Shown here: piece by piece, positions 9,766-19,307 of the stretch
How the letters are laid out: each line of letters begins with the position of its first letter
Position numbering within the stretch: the stretch's first letter is position 1
Assembly (NCBI GenBank): GCA_003417655.1
Contig: QVMW01000005.1
Coordinates: 124,001 to 188,000, forward strand
From: Rhodobacteraceae bacterium 63075
GTDB lineage: Bacteria > Pseudomonadota > Alphaproteobacteria > Rhodobacterales > Rhodobacteraceae
Length of the DNA: 64,000 nucleotides
Reading direction: 5' to 3'
Translations under genes and position numbers: made by a program
Notes under the pieces: model-generated
Database searches by the model: none
Seen by the model: only the letters and a program-made list of their open reading frames with translations
Told to the model about the DNA's origin: nothing

Positions 9766-10899
9766 ATGCGCCAGATGAAGACCATAGCCATTCTCGTCGC
9801 CGCAGGGCGCGGGCTCCGCGCGGGCGGAGACCTGCCCAAGCAATGGCAGCCCCTCGCCGGCGCGCGCGTATTCGACCATGCGCTGACAGCCCTCGCCGGG
9901 CATCCCCGAATCGACGATGTTCTCGCCGTGATCCATTCCGATGATGAGGCGCAGCTTCCCGAAGGTGTCGCATTCGTTCATGGCGGACAGACGCGCGCAG
10001 CCTCGGTGCGCGCCGGGCTCGAAGCCGCGCGCGATGGCGGGTTCACCCATGTGCTCATCCATGACGCGGCGCGCGCCTGCCTGCCCGCAGAGGTCACGGA
10101 CCGCGTGATGGGCGCGCTGGAGGCCCATGACGCCGCCGCGCCTGCCCTTCGCGTGACCGACGCGCTCTGGCGCTCGGAGGCTGGCACCGTGGCCGAGGCC
10201 GTGCCCCGCGCCGCCCTCTGGCGCGCCCAGACCCCGCAGGGCTTTGCCTTTGCCGCTATCCTCGCCGCGCATGAGAGCGCCGAGGGCACGGAGGCCGACG
10301 ATGTAGAGATCGCCCGCAACCACGGGCTTGATGTTGCCATCGTTGAAGGCCATGAAGACAATCTCAAGCTCACGCATCCGGCCGATTTCGCGCGCGCGGA
10401 ACGCATCCTGGGAGGACAGATGGACATACGCCTTGGCAACGGGTTCGACGTGCATGCCTTCGAGCCGGGCGATCATGTCGTCCTGTGCGGGGTGCGCGTC
10501 CCGCATGACCGCGCGCTCAAGGGGCATTCCGACGCCGATGTCGGCATGCATGCCGTCACCGATGCGATCTATGGCGCGCTTGCCATGGGCGATATCGGCC
10601 GCCATTTCCCACCTTCCGATGCACGATGGAGAGGCGCGGCGTCCCATGTCTTCCTGGAACATGCCTGTGCCCTTGCGCGCGAGACGGGTTTCGAGATTGG
10701 CAACATCGACTGCACGCTTGTTTGCGAGCACCCCAAGATCGGGCCACATGCCGAAGCCATGCAAGCCGAAATGGCAAGGATCATGAAGCTGGAGCCTGCC
10801 CGCGTCTCGATCAAGGCCACAACCAGCGAGCGCCTCGGCTTCACGGGCCGCGAAGAAGGTATCGCCGCGCTTGCCACAGCCACGTTGGTGAAACCATGA
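9766..10899 (+). CDS. ispDF: bifunctional IspD/IspF (MEP pathway cytidylyltransferase and cyclodiphosphate synthase)
   Basis: 377 residues carrying two enzymes of the methylerythritol phosphate route to isoprenoids. Residues 1 to about 220 are IspD ([12 protein letters not shown], then PKQW, HDAARAC), making CDP-methylerythritol. Residues from about 222 are IspF ([26 protein letters not shown], zinc-binding Asp-x-His), making the cyclodiphosphate. This fusion is common in alphaproteobacteria. AGGAGAGG lies 10 bases before the ATG. An ATG three codons in is a possible alternative start. The stop overlaps the pgpA start (ATGA). Confidence 0.95.
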   Translation: MRQMKTIAILVAAGRGLRAGGDLPKQWQPLAGARVFDHALTALAGHPRIDDVLAVIHSDDEAQLPEGVAFVHGGQTRAASVRAGLEAARDGGFTHVLIHDAARACLPAEVTDRVMGALEAHDAAAPALRVTDALWRSEAGTVAEAVPRAALWRAQTPQGFAFAAILAAHESAEGTEADDVEIARNHGLDVAIVEGHEDNLKLTHPADFARAERILGGQMDIRLGNGFDVHAFEPGDHVVLCGVRVPHDRALKGHSDADVGMHAVTDAIYGALAMGDIGRHFPPSDARWRGAASHVFLEHACALARETGFEIGNIDCTLVCEHPKIGPHAEAMQAEMARIMKLEPARVSIKATTSERLGFTGREEGIAALATATLVKP

Positions 10900-11396
10900 A
10901 ACCGATCGCGCAACTCTGCGGCACCTTCCTTTATGTCGGCTACCTGCGGCCCTTCCCGGGCACATGGGGCTCGGTGGCGGCCCTTCCTGTGGCCTACCTT
11001 CTCAACCTGCTCGGAGGCCCCTGGCTTGTCGGCCTCGGAGCGCTGGTTGCCTTCCTTGCCGGATGGTGGGCCACGGCCGTGATGATCGAGGGACAGGACG
11101 ACCACGACCCGTCCGAAGTTGTCATCGACGAGGTTGCGGGGCAGTGGATTGCGCTCCTGCCGGTGCTCATCGGCGCGAGCCACGCGGGCGTGGACGCGCT
11201 GGCGCTCTGGCCGGGCTGGGTCGTGGGTTTTGTTGCCTTCCGCGCCTTTGACATCCTCAAGCCGGGGCCGATCGGCTGGGCCGACAGGCGCGGCGATGCG
11301 CTCGGCGTCATGCTTGACGACATCCTCGCCGGGATCGCCGCCGCGCTCACGGTCGGCCTCGCGGCCTGGCTCTTTCACGGGCTGATGGGCGCATGA
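10896..11396 (+). CDS. pgpA: phosphatidylglycerophosphatase A
   Basis: 166 residues, an inner-membrane enzyme that dephosphorylates phosphatidylglycerophosphate to phosphatidylglycerol. Family signatures are FPGTWGS near residue 21, [17 protein letters not shown] in the middle and [17 protein letters not shown] toward the end, with hydrophobic helices between them. The ATG overlaps the ispDF stop by 4 bases, and the stop overlaps the next gene by 4 bases, so ispDF-pgpA-pncC form one tightly coupled operon. Confidence 0.93.
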   Translation: MKPIAQLCGTFLYVGYLRPFPGTWGSVAALPVAYLLNLLGGPWLVGLGALVAFLAGWWATAVMIEGQDDHDPSEVVIDEVAGQWIALLPVLIGASHAGVDALALWPGWVVGFVAFRAFDILKPGPIGWADRRGDALGVMLDDILAGIAAALTVGLAAWLFHGLMGA

Positions 11397-11863
11397 GGGC
11401 GCGCGCCGTCCTCTCGGCGGCACGCAAGGCGGGCCTGCGAATCGCCACGGCGGAAAGCTGCACCGGCGGGATGCTCTCCGCAGCGCTTACGGCGGTTGCC
11501 GGATCTTCGGATGTCTTCGAGCGCGGCTTCGTCACCTATTCCAACGCGGCCAAGCAGGAGCTTCTCGGCGTGCGCCTCAAGACGCTGGAGACCTATGGCG
11601 CGGTCAGCGAGGAAACCGCCCGCGAAATGGCGCTCGGCGCGCTCACCCATTCGCAGGCCGATCTGGCCATCTCGATCACCGGCGTCGCCGGCCCCGGCGG
11701 CTCCGATCACAAGCCTGAGGGGCGCGTCTGTTTCGGGCTCGCGCGCGAGGGCCATGCGCTGATCACGGAAACGGTGGAGTTCGGGGCCATCGGCCGGGCC
11801 AAGGTGCGCATGGCGTCGCGGCAGCATGCGCTCGCGCTCCTGCTCACCTCGGCAGCCAGCTAG
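11393..11863 (+). CDS. pncC: CinA C-terminal family protein, nicotinamide-nucleotide amidohydrolase (PncC-like)
   Basis: 156 residues, the stand-alone CinA C-terminal domain. Signatures TAESCTGGMLSA, GFVTYSNAAKQ and ISITGVAGPGGSD are all present. The family hydrolyses nicotinamide mononucleotide to nicotinate mononucleotide in pyridine nucleotide recycling. The N-terminal molybdopterin-like domain of full CinA is absent, as is usual for PncC. It is the third gene of the ispDF-pgpA operon (ATGA overlap). It converges with the RatA-like gene, only 4 bases apart. Confidence 0.88.
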   Translation: MRARAVLSAARKAGLRIATAESCTGGMLSAALTAVAGSSDVFERGFVTYSNAAKQELLGVRLKTLETYGAVSEETAREMALGALTHSQADLAISITGVAGPGGSDHKPEGRVCFGLAREGHALITETVEFGAIGRAKVRMASRQHALALLLTSAAS

Positions 11864-11867
11864 AGCC

Positions 11868-12311
11868 TCACCCGTAGAGCGCTTCGGCGCGTTTCTCGAA
11901 AGCCTTCACGATACGCTGCATCGCCTCGTAGAAGAACAGCCCGCCCGCCTTCTGCAAGATGATGTTCTTGAACTCGAAATCGACATCGAACTGCACCTCG
12001 CAGCCGCCCTCGGCCTGTGTGAAGCGCCAGTTCGACACCATGTATTTGAAGGGGCCGTCGAGATACTCGGTCCTGATGTGGCCCGCTTCCCTGAAGAGCT
12101 GCACGCGGCTGCCGAAGCGCTCGCGAAACACCTGGAAGCCGATCACCAGGTCGGCCAGCATTTCCTCCCCACCGTCGATGGGCGTGAGTTTGCGCACCCG
12201 CGCGGCCGAGCACCACGGAAGGAACTCCGGATAGCTGCCCACATCGGCAACAAGGTCGAACATCTGCTCGGGCTCATGGGGCAGAAACCTGCTCTCTTCA
12301 TGTTTGGGCAT
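11868..12311 (-). CDS. RatA/COQ10 family START-like protein
   Basis: 147 residues with a complete START/polyketide-cyclase fold signature: [16 protein letters not shown] near residue 20, KYMVSNWRF in the middle and [16 protein letters not shown] toward the end. Homologues bind ubiquinone or its precursors (COQ10) and in Escherichia coli are called RatA. In alphaproteobacteria a COQ10-like role in quinone delivery is the safer reading. A toxin role is not supported, since no antitoxin gene neighbours it. Divergent from hpt, with 70 bases between the starts. Confidence 0.85.
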   Translation of the reverse strand: MPKHEESRFLPHEPEQMFDLVADVGSYPEFLPWCSAARVRKLTPIDGGEEMLADLVIGFQVFRERFGSRVQLFREAGHIRTEYLDGPFKYMVSNWRFTQAEGGCEVQFDVDFEFKNIILQKAGGLFFYEAMQRIVKAFEKRAEALYG

Positions 12312-12381
12312 AAGGCCTCTTATTGGCTTTCGCTGCGCGCATCCATTTCGTATGGTAACGCGGCAAAATCAAGGGGGAAGC

Positions 12382-12927
12382 ATGGCAGAGCGCCCATATG
12401 TGATCGACGAGCTCATTTCGGCCAAGGCCATCGCCGCGCGGATCGAGGAGCTCTCCGACGCCATCAAGGAAGACTTCGCCGGGACGGAAAAGCTCGTTGT
12501 CGTCGGCCTGCTGCGCGGCTCCTTCGTCTTCATCGCCGATCTGGTGCGCGAGCTCGACCTGCCTGTCGAAGTCGATTTCCTGGAAGCATCCTCCTATGAA
12601 GACGGCATGGAATCGAGCCGCGAGGTGCGCATCTTGAAGGACCTGCGCGGACAGATCGAGGGGCGCGATGTGCTCGTCGTCGAGGATATCGTCGATACCG
12701 GCTACACGCTTGACCACGTGTTGCACCTCCTGGAAAGCCGCAACCCGCGCAAACTCAGAACCATCGCGCTCCTCGACAAGCCCTCGCGCCGGGAGACCGG
12801 CGTCAAGGCCGACTGGACCGGCTTCGAGATCCCCGACGAATTCGTCGTCGGTTACGGGATCGACTTCGCTCAACGCAACCGCAACCTGCCCTTCATCGGC
12901 TGTGTGCGCTTCGTCGAGCCGGGCTGA
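12382..12927 (+). CDS. hpt: hypoxanthine phosphoribosyltransferase
   Basis: 181 residues, a cytosolic purine-salvage enzyme converting hypoxanthine (and guanine) with PRPP to the nucleotide. The PRPP-binding loop [14 protein letters not shown] lies near residue 97, and the flexible-loop and base-recognition parts ([16 protein letters not shown]) are intact. A strong ribosome site AGGGGGAAG precedes the ATG at 12382. The last 35 bases overlap the 3' end of the convergent lysR gene. Confidence 0.93.
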   Translation: MAERPYVIDELISAKAIAARIEELSDAIKEDFAGTEKLVVVGLLRGSFVFIADLVRELDLPVEVDFLEASSYEDGMESSREVRILKDLRGQIEGRDVLVVEDIVDTGYTLDHVLHLLESRNPRKLRTIALLDKPSRRETGVKADWTGFEIPDEFVVGYGIDFAQRNRNLPFIGCVRFVEPG

Positions 12928-13786
12928 CGCCTGCGATCAGGTCTGAGCGCGACAGCAGGAAGCTGGCGAGCATCTCGCGCATCTTGCCGAGCCGCGGCGT
13001 ATCGCGCAGGTCCCTGTGGGTGACCACCCAGAGCGGCACGGACATCGCCGCAAACCCGGCCTCCACCCGCTCCAGGCCCGGCGCGGGATCGCCCACGAAA
13101 CAGGGCAGGATCGCCCTGCCCCGCCCGCGCTGGGCCAGGTCTCGCAGCACGAGGAAGCTGTCTGCCCGCGCGCTCACGTCCGATTGCGGCACGTTGTCCT
13201 GCATCCAAAGCCCGGGCCGCGAGCGCAGCAGCGGCCCGCCGAGGCCAAGCCACGGGCCCGGATCGCCCTGCCCCTTCGCCGCGTAGACGGCGAACCCGAG
13301 CCTTCCTGCGGCTTCGCCCACGAGCTCATCGGGCAGTTTCAGGGCCGGGCGGACCGCGATATCCGCCTCGAGCCGGGCCAGGTCCAGATGCGCGTTGGAA
13401 CACAGGATGTCGAGCTGCACATCCATTCCCCTGCCCCGCAGGTAGTCGAAGAACTCCGGAAGGATGAGCTGGCAGATCGAATCGGTCGAGCAGATGCGCA
13501 GCGCGCCCGTAAGGGACGTATCGCCGCCGCGCATCGTCTGCTCGACGGTTTTCAGCGCCTGCTGGGCCTCGCGCGCCGCCTCGATCATCGCCGCCATCTC
13601 GGGGCGCACCACGTAGCCGTGGCTCTTGCGCTCGAAGACTTCCGCGCCGTGGCGCGCCTCGAACTGGCCGATTCGTCGCAGCACCGTGGCATGGTTCACG
13701 CCTATGAGCCGCGCCGCGCCGCTGACAGTCCCGGCCTCGACAACGGCGAGCACGAAGCGCAGATCGTCCCAGTTTTGCCGTTCCAT
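12893..13786 (-). CDS. LysR-family transcriptional regulator
   Basis: 297 residues. The N-terminal winged helix ([19 protein letters not shown] to about residue 65) is followed by a periplasmic-binding-like effector domain. The start is taken at the ATG 13786, and a TTG one codon upstream is unlikely. It is transcribed away from the cytochrome c' gene, and a 7-bp inverted repeat spaced by 11 bases lies in the shared promoter. The simplest inference is that it regulates the cytochrome genes and itself. The coding end runs 35 bases into hpt on the other strand. The effector is unknown. Confidence 0.88.
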   Translation of the reverse strand: MERQNWDDLRFVLAVVEAGTVSGAARLIGVNHATVLRRIGQFEARHGAEVFERKSHGYVVRPEMAAMIEAAREAQQALKTVEQTMRGGDTSLTGALRICSTDSICQLILPEFFDYLRGRGMDVQLDILCSNAHLDLARLEADIAVRPALKLPDELVGEAAGRLGFAVYAAKGQGDPGPWLGLGGPLLRSRPGLWMQDNVPQSDVSARADSFLVLRDLAQRGRGRAILPCFVGDPAPGLERVEAGFAAMSVPLWVVTHRDLRDTPRLGKMREMLASFLLSRSDLIAGVSPARRSAHSR

Positions 13787-13828
13787 CAAGGCTTCATCTC
13801 CCGGGTTGTGGCACCGCCCGACGCTCTG

Positions 13829-13853
13829 TGCATAAATCGTATAGCATTATGCA
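13829..13853. promoter_or_regulatory. candidate LysR operator (7-bp inverted repeat, 11-base spacer)
   Basis: TGCATAA at 13829-13835 and TTATGCA at 13847-13853 are perfect inverted repeats separated by 11 bases, in the AT-rich gap between the divergent lysR gene and cytochrome c'. LysR proteins typically bind interrupted dyads of about this size that contain a T-N11-A core. Confidence 0.6.
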
Positions 13854-13936
13854 AACAAGCGGAGTTCACATTAACTTTAGCACAGATACCATCCCCGCAT
13901 ACTCTGTTTCGATTTACCCAGCAAAGGAGCCCCACC

Positions 13937-14422
13937 ATGAAATCTCTTGGAATTCTCTCCGCCGGACTCGTCTTCGCCGCCGCGCTCGGCACGGTCGCCT
14001 CGGGCGATGATCATGTCGACCCGGCGGTCATGAAGGCCGTGAAGGCGCGCCAGGCACAGATGCAGCTCTATGCCTTCAATCTCGGCCAGCTCGGTGCGAT
14101 GGCCAAGGGTGAAGTGGACTATGACGCCGGCGCCGCAAGCGCCGCGGCGGGCAACCTCGCCAAGCTCACGAGCCTCAACGGGCGCGCCGTCTGGCTGCCC
14201 GGCAGCGACGATGCGACGCTCGGGGAAGATGTCACGGCAGCGCTTCCGGCGATCTGGGAGGAAGGCTCCGAAATCGGCGACAAGGCGAAGGCCCTGTCGA
14301 TGGCCGCGGCCGAGATGGAAAGCGCGGCAGGTGACGGACTCGACGCGCTGCGCGGCGCGATCGGGGATGTCGGCAAGTCCTGCGGCGGCTGCCACGAAGA
14401 CTACCGCCGCTCCGACGATTGA
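13937..14422 (+). CDS. cytochrome c' (four-helix periplasmic heme protein)
   Basis: 161 residues with a signal peptide (cleavage near VASG, residue 22-23) and a single heme site CGGCH at residues 149-153 close to the C terminus, the defining layout of cytochrome c'. The family binds NO and is linked to nitrosative-stress defence in purple bacteria. AAGGAG precedes the ATG. A diheme cytochrome gene follows in the same direction after a hairpin at 14452-14476. The divergent LysR gene and the operator between them suggest controlled expression. Confidence 0.88.
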   Translation: MKSLGILSAGLVFAAALGTVASGDDHVDPAVMKAVKARQAQMQLYAFNLGQLGAMAKGEVDYDAGAASAAAGNLAKLTSLNGRAVWLPGSDDATLGEDVTAALPAIWEEGSEIGDKAKALSMAAAEMESAAGDGLDALRGAIGDVGKSCGGCHEDYRRSDD

Positions 14423-14451
14423 TACGCCACTCACGCGTGATAAGCTGAACC

Positions 14452-14476
14452 AAGGCGCCCCGGAAACGGGGCGCTT
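14452..14476 (+). terminator. hairpin between the two cytochrome genes (attenuator-like)
   Basis: GCGCCCC at 14455-14461 pairs with GGGGCGC at 14468-14474 around a GGAAAC loop, with two weaker flanking pairs. There is no T-run after it, so it may attenuate or stabilise the upstream cytochrome c' message rather than fully terminate it. Confidence 0.45.
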
Positions 14477-14498
14477 CACTCATGTCCGGAGGTCCGCC

Positions 14499-15398
14499 AT
14501 GCGCCGTCTCGCCCTCTTCGTCATCGGTCTTGCCGTCATCGGGCTCGGCGTATTCTGGACCCTCAGCGCGCCGGAGCGCCTTCCAGCCGATGCCCTTGCC
14601 GGAATCGAGGGAGATGCCGAGAAAGGCGCCCGGGTCTTCTATGCGGCGGGATGCGCCTCCTGCCACGCCGCGCCAGAAGCGGAAGGAGACGAGAAGCTCA
14701 TCCTTGCAGGCGGCATGCGCTTCCCTTCACCCTTCGGCACCTTCATCGCCCCCAACATCTCGCCAGACGAGACCCACGGGATCGGCGACTGGACCGCGCA
14801 GGAGCTGGCCGATGCCATGATCCACGGCACCTCGCCGGAGGGCGCGCATTACTATCCCGCCTTCCCTTATGGCTCCTACGGGCGGCTCGCCACGCACCCC
14901 GAAGGGCTGAAGGAGATTGCCCACCTGCACGCCTTCCTGCAAACGCTTCCCCCCAGCAGCGCCCCGAACGCGGCGCATGAGGTCGGCTTTCCGTTCAACA
15001 TCCGCCGCGGTCTCGGACTCTGGAAGCTGGTCTTCGCGAATGAGGGTTGGGTCAGCTCCGTGCCCGGGGATGACGCACAGCTCGAGCGTGGGCGCACCCT
15101 TGTCGAGGCGCTCGGGCATTGCGGCGAATGCCACACCCCGCGAAACGCCGTCGGCGCGCCGCTCAATGGCCAGTGGCTCGCAGGCGCGGCCAACCCCTCC
15201 GGCGAAGGGCGCATCCCCGGGATTGATGAGATGAACTGGAGCGCCCGCGATATCGCCTACTATCTCGAAACCGGCTTCACCCCCGATTTCGACAGCGCCG
15301 GCGGGCACATGGCTGCCGTGATCGAGAACACCAGCCAGCTTCCAGAAGAAGACCGCGCGGCGATTGCCGCCTATCTCAAGGCCGTCTCGCAGCCCTGA
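14499..15398 (+). CDS. diheme cytochrome c, probably membrane-anchored electron carrier
   Basis: 299 residues. An N-terminal hydrophobic helix (residues 4-22) is either an uncleaved anchor or a signal. Two heme c sites are seen: CASCH at 52-56 and CGECH at 208-212, one in each half, so it is a two-domain cytochrome like those serving periplasmic dehydrogenases. The start at 14499 is supported by a CCGGAGG ribosome site. It lies 76 bases after cytochrome c' and may be co-transcribed with it. No dehydrogenase gene is adjacent, so its electron donor is unknown. Confidence 0.85.
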   Translation: MRRLALFVIGLAVIGLGVFWTLSAPERLPADALAGIEGDAEKGARVFYAAGCASCHAAPEAEGDEKLILAGGMRFPSPFGTFIAPNISPDETHGIGDWTAQELADAMIHGTSPEGAHYYPAFPYGSYGRLATHPEGLKEIAHLHAFLQTLPPSSAPNAAHEVGFPFNIRRGLGLWKLVFANEGWVSSVPGDDAQLERGRTLVEALGHCGECHTPRNAVGAPLNGQWLAGAANPSGEGRIPGIDEMNWSARDIAYYLETGFTPDFDSAGGHMAAVIENTSQLPEEDRAAIAAYLKAVSQP

Positions 15399-15598
15399 TA
15401 CTGGTTCTTGAAGCGCTGTTTCCAGAGCTGGCCCGGGTCACAGTCGCTATCCAGCAACACCTGGCGGGAATAAATCATATTCCGATTTTGCCATGTTTAA
15501 TTCAGACTCCGCAGACCCTAGATGAGTGATGCGCGAACGGCCATCCGGCCAGCCCGGCTCAAGTCGGACAAGATGCCACGAAAACAAGGATTTCGCAC

Positions 15599-16555
15599 AT
15601 GATACGCTCTTACACATCCGCCCTCGCCCTGCTCGCCGCAAGCGCGACGCCGGGCTTTGCCGAAACCGCGCTTGGAGACAATTTCACGATCGACGGATAT
15701 GCCGAGATCGGCGTCGTCAAATATTCCGGCAGCGACAGCGAAGAGTTCTATCGTGGCGATATGGACCTGCGCTATGCGAAAGATGGCAGCGTGCTCGGCT
15801 TCAGCCTCGGCATCGATGGCTACGGCGTCGCCTCGCAAAACATGCTGGTTCTCTACCCCGCCGTGGAGTTCAACACCACCTACGGCGCTTTCGCGCTCGG
15901 CGCGCCGCGCACGGCGACCGACTCGCTGCTCTCTGACGCGCCCATGTCCTACAGCACGGCTGGCGCTTTCGAATTGGGCATTGCCGGGATCTCGGTCGCC
16001 AAGACAGCGGCGCTTGGGCTTGAGCTCGATCACTACGGCGCGGCATGGCGCGGTGACTTCGGGGCGACCAGCGTCGCCGTCTCCGCCCATGAATTCAGCG
16101 ATTTCATCGGGGATGCCAAGATCTTCACGGCTGCCGTGACGCATGAGAGGGAGACCGGCGGCATGCTCGGCACGCTCACCTTCGAGGCCGGTGTCGAATA
16201 TGCCGAGGAAGGGTCGAATTCCGGCACCGCCTTCCGCCTCGGCGCAGAAGCGGTGAACGGGCGCACGACAGTCGGAGTTCTCTACGCCGATCTCTCTGCC
16301 GACGCGGGCTTCCCTTATTTCCCCGTCGCCGAGACAAACGCCGCGATGATCTATGGCGGCTATGACATCACCAACCGGCTCACGGTCAAGGCCACACTCG
16401 GCTCGGTCGACATCGGGGGCGGCTCGGACGCCTTCTACGTGATCGGGGCGGAATATGGCTTTGGCGAGAGCGGCTATGTCAATGCAAGCTATGCCGACAA
16501 CCAGGACGCCGCGTCGCAATCTCTCTTCGAGGTGTCGGCAGGCTGGCGGTTCTGA
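15599..16555 (+). CDS. outer-membrane beta-barrel (porin-like) protein
   Basis: 318 residues with a cleavable signal peptide ending GFAET (about residue 21). The rest alternates aromatic/hydrophobic and polar residues as in transmembrane beta-strands, and the protein ends in Trp-Arg-Phe, the terminal phenylalanine typical of outer-membrane barrels. Best described as a porin or porin-like barrel, with substrate unknown. It has its own 200-base leader region and is followed by a strong terminator at 16590-16619, so it is probably monocistronic. Confidence 0.75.
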   Translation: MIRSYTSALALLAASATPGFAETALGDNFTIDGYAEIGVVKYSGSDSEEFYRGDMDLRYAKDGSVLGFSLGIDGYGVASQNMLVLYPAVEFNTTYGAFALGAPRTATDSLLSDAPMSYSTAGAFELGIAGISVAKTAALGLELDHYGAAWRGDFGATSVAVSAHEFSDFIGDAKIFTAAVTHERETGGMLGTLTFEAGVEYAEEGSNSGTAFRLGAEAVNGRTTVGVLYADLSADAGFPYFPVAETNAAMIYGGYDITNRLTVKATLGSVDIGGGSDAFYVIGAEYGFGESGYVNASYADNQDAASQSLFEVSAGWRF

Positions 16556-16589
16556 TCGCAGGCAAAGGCCCGCGAAGACGCGCAGAGCG

Positions 16590-16619
16590 AGCGCTCCGGA
16601 CCCGTCCCGGGCGCTTTTT
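16590..16619 (+). terminator. rho-independent terminator after the porin-like gene
   Basis: AGCGC and CCGG pair with CCGG and GCGCT around a short loop, with a single bulged T, and the stem is followed directly by TTTT. It lies 35 bases after the porin stop. Confidence 0.75.
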
Positions 16620-16679
16620 CGTGCGATCCGCCTTGATGTCGGGCCCGTCCGGGGCTGCCCCTCTGTCAGGGCGCCGACG

Positions 16680-17054
16680 TCACGCCAGCCAGCGCCGCGC
16701 GATGAACAGGGAGATGAAATAGAGCGCCACGAGCCCTGGCAGTTGCGCCTCGCCCACCGTCACCAGCCCGCGCGTGACGCCGAGGACGGCCGCGAGGCCG
16801 ATCGCCAGAACGGCCGCGCAAAGCGCCGCGCCCATGCCCGTCAGATGCAGCGGCTTGGGGCCTGCCTTGGAAAAGATCCGCTCGGTGACCAAAGGCACAC
16901 CCACGGCCACGAGCCCCACGATCAGCGGCAGCGAAAACGCCATCTGAAGCGGCAGATTGGCCGGCAACAGAAACACCGCGGGCAAGGCGCCCAGAAAAAG
17001 GGCGACCTGCACCGCCACGCTCAGGAAGCCAGCCTGCAAGATCAGCTTTAGCAT
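16680..17054 (-). CDS. small integral membrane protein of unknown function
   Basis: 124 residues, almost entirely hydrophobic, with about four predicted membrane helices (near 5-30, 35-57, 72-95 and 100-120). It starts 9 bases after the lipA stop on the same strand, so it is likely co-transcribed with lipA. The ribosome site before the ATG is weak. No family motif is recognised, and a link to lipoate metabolism is not supported by anything in the sequence. Confidence 0.7.
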   Translation of the reverse strand: MLKLILQAGFLSVAVQVALFLGALPAVFLLPANLPLQMAFSLPLIVGLVAVGVPLVTERIFSKAGPKPLHLTGMGAALCAAVLAIGLAAVLGVTRGLVTVGEAQLPGLVALYFISLFIARRWLA

Positions 17055-17063
17055 TTTCTGAAC

Positions 17064-18020
17064 TCAGCCCTGCGCCGCCAGCTTCTTCTCGCGGGCCGCG
17101 CGCAGACGCTCGAAATCGTCGCCCGCGTGGTAGGACGAGCGCGTCAGCGGCGTGGCCGAGACCATCAGAAAGCCCTTGCCATAGGCCGCGCGCTCATAGG
17201 CGGCGAACTCGTCAGGATGCACGAAACGGTCCACCGCGTGGTGCTTGGGCGTCGGTTGCAGATATTGCCCGATGGTCAGGAAATCGATGTCGGCGGCGCG
17301 CATGTCGTCCATGACCTGCAATACGGCCGTCTTGTCCTCGCCGAGGCCGACCATGATCCCCGACTTGGTGAAGATCGACGGGTCGAGCTCCTTGACCCGT
17401 TGCAACAGGCGCAGGCTATGGAAATAGCGCGCGCCGGCGCGCACGTCCGGATAGAGCCCCGGCACGGTTTCCAGATTGTGGTTGAACACGTCCGGTTTTG
17501 CTTCAACAACGACCTCGAGAACCTTGGGATCACAGCGCAAAAAGTCCGGCGTCAGGATCTCGATCGTGGTGCCGGGCGAGCGGTGGCGAATCGCGCGGAT
17601 GGTCTGGGCGAAATGCTCTGCGCCGCCATCCTCGATGTCGTCGCGGTCGACGCTGGTGATCACGACATGGTTGAGCCCCAGCTTCTGCACCGCATCGGCC
17701 ACGCGCCCCGGCTCGAAGACATCTAGCGATTCCGGGGGCTTGCCGGTGGCGATGTTGCAGAACGAGCAGGAGCGCGTGCAGACATCGCCCATGATCATCA
17801 TCGTGGCGTGCCCCTGGCTCCAGCATTCGCCCGCGTTCGGGCAGGCCGCCTCTTCGCAGACCGTGGCCAGCCCGTGCTCGCGCATGATCGCATGGGTCTT
17901 CTTGTAGCCGTCCCCCTGCGGTGCCTTGACCCTGATCCAGCTCGGCTTGCGCGGCTGGGCATTGTCGGGCTTGTGCGCCTTCTCCGGGTGGCGTTGCTCG
18001 GGGATGTTCAGGTCTCGCAT
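17064..18020 (-). CDS. lipA: lipoyl synthase LipA
   Basis: 318 residues. Radical-SAM enzyme that inserts two sulfurs into protein-bound octanoate to make lipoate for the 2-oxoacid dehydrogenases and glycine cleavage. Both iron-sulfur clusters are visible: the auxiliary cluster cysteines at 55, 60 and 66 ([14 protein letters not shown]) and the radical-SAM triad at 81, 85 and 88 (CTRSCSFC). The C-terminal [10 protein letters not shown] carries the conserved serine. The ATG at 18020 is chosen because GAGGA lies 6 bases before it. An in-frame start 27 bases upstream is less likely. Confidence 0.95.
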   Translation of the reverse strand: MRDLNIPEQRHPEKAHKPDNAQPRKPSWIRVKAPQGDGYKKTHAIMREHGLATVCEEAACPNAGECWSQGHATMMIMGDVCTRSCSFCNIATGKPPESLDVFEPGRVADAVQKLGLNHVVITSVDRDDIEDGGAEHFAQTIRAIRHRSPGTTIEILTPDFLRCDPKVLEVVVEAKPDVFNHNLETVPGLYPDVRAGARYFHSLRLLQRVKELDPSIFTKSGIMVGLGEDKTAVLQVMDDMRAADIDFLTIGQYLQPTPKHHAVDRFVHPDEFAAYERAAYGKGFLMVSATPLTRSSYHAGDDFERLRAAREKKLAAQG

Positions 18021-18129
18021 GATCGGTCCTCGGATGTCTCGCCACATGTGTAACGCGGCAAAATACCGGTGTCACCTCGAAAGCCCCGAAAGCCCGCTCC
18101 GCGCGCAGCGCATGGCTCCGCCGCGCACG

Positions 18130-19257
18130 CTACCCGATCATCTTGCTCTCATCGCCAAGCGCCTCGTAATGGCGCACCAGACGCTCGAGCGCGATGCGCA
18201 GGACGACCTTGCCCGAGCGGGCCGACCAGCCGAGCGCACGCTCGGCGCTTTCCAGCCCTTCGAGCAGGCAGCAACAGCGCAGCGCCACGTCGCCGAGCCC
18301 GGCCCCGAGCTCCTGAAGCGCACTCGCGGTGCGCCGCAGCGCCGCCTCCGAGCTGAGCGGCGGCCCGTCGGGCGCGATCTCCGGCCCCTCGCCCAGGATC
18401 ACCGCGTCCCAATCGAGATCCTGCGGCTTTGCAAGCTGAGCCAGCTCGAAATCCTCGCGCAGCCGCTCCCCCGCCGCAACCTGCGCCGCACCAAGAAAGA
18501 GCGAGCCGTCCTTTTCGCGCCGCCGCGACAGGATCATCAGCGGCGTCTCACCGCTCATGCCGCGCTTGCGGGGGGCGGCCGCGCGCCCTGCCCCGTTCAT
18601 GTCGAAGGCGGCGGGGGCCTCGGCAAAGCCGCCGGCGCGGTTCTCGACCTCGGCCAGAAGCTGGTTGAGCGCGCTGCGCCCCGCCGCGGTGATCCGGTAG
18701 CGCGAAATTCGCCCCTCGGCGGCGCAAACGATCCAGTCCTTCACGGCCAAAGCCTGCGCCATGGCGCGGTCGACGACAGCCGTGCGCGCCGTCGTTCCCG
18801 ACGCGGTGTCGCGCACCACGACGCCCTTTTCCATGTCCGCCGCGATCGCCAGGACAGCGCCCGGCTCGCCCAGCCGCCGCAGGATGCGCCGCGCTTCGCT
18901 GTTGAAGGTTTCATCGTCGGGCAGGCGGGCCTCGATGTCTTGGTGAATGATCGCTTGCATCGGTAATCTGTTCCCTTCGCTCATGCGCTGTGAGGATGGC
19001 ACATGACGTGCCGTGCCGACGCAGCGGGCAAGCGCCCCGTCGATCAGGGGATCGTCGCGCAGCTCCTCCCAGCGGGAGATCTGCCGCGAGACGGTCGAGG
19101 GATGACAGCTGGCCGCGCGCGCCAGGCCGCGCACGGAGATGCCGAACTCCGTATGCGCCAGGTAGGTCAGCATGGAGCGCGGCACCCAGCCCGGCCAATG
19201 CTCGGGCCAGCGCCCGAATCCTTCCGTTTCCCCGAAATCAAGGCTGATGAACGCCAT
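18130..19257 (-). CDS. helix-turn-helix protein with C-terminal DUF6456-like region
   Basis: 375 residues. Residues about 38-65 form a helix-turn-helix (FGISVRGLARAASCHPSTVSR), so it probably binds DNA. The C-terminal third (AGERLREDFELAQL to LVRHYEAL) is the part called DUF6456 in related alphaproteobacterial proteins. Its function is not established. GAGG lies 7 bases before the ATG. The divergent promoter it shares with the DUF6477 gene contains two DnaA boxes and a CtrA-like site, which points to cell-cycle or replication-linked expression. Confidence 0.8.
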   Translation of the reverse strand: MAFISLDFGETEGFGRWPEHWPGWVPRSMLTYLAHTEFGISVRGLARAASCHPSTVSRQISRWEELRDDPLIDGALARCVGTARHVPSSQRMSEGNRLPMQAIIHQDIEARLPDDETFNSEARRILRRLGEPGAVLAIAADMEKGVVVRDTASGTTARTAVVDRAMAQALAVKDWIVCAAEGRISRYRITAAGRSALNQLLAEVENRAGGFAEAPAAFDMNGAGRAAAPRKRGMSGETPLMILSRRREKDGSLFLGAAQVAAGERLREDFELAQLAKPQDLDWDAVILGEGPEIAPDGPPLSSEAALRRTASALQELGAGLGDVALRCCCLLEGLESAERALGWSARSGKVVLRIALERLVRHYEALGDESKMIG

Positions 19258-19271
19258 TGATCATCCTCACG

Positions 19272-19291
19272 TTATCCACAGGTTTTCCACA
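19272..19291 (+). promoter_or_regulatory. pair of DnaA boxes
   Basis: TTATCCACA at 19272-19280 is a perfect consensus DnaA box, and TTTTCCACA at 19283-19291, two bases later and in the same orientation, is a one-mismatch box. They lie 15 bases upstream of the DUF6456 gene start. Confidence 0.6.
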
Positions 19292-19307
19292 ACCTAAACT
19301 TGCGTGG

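Noticed and set aside
11868..12311. RatA toxin of a toxin-antitoxin pair
   Set aside because: No antitoxin gene is adjacent, and the protein has the full COQ10-like START signature.
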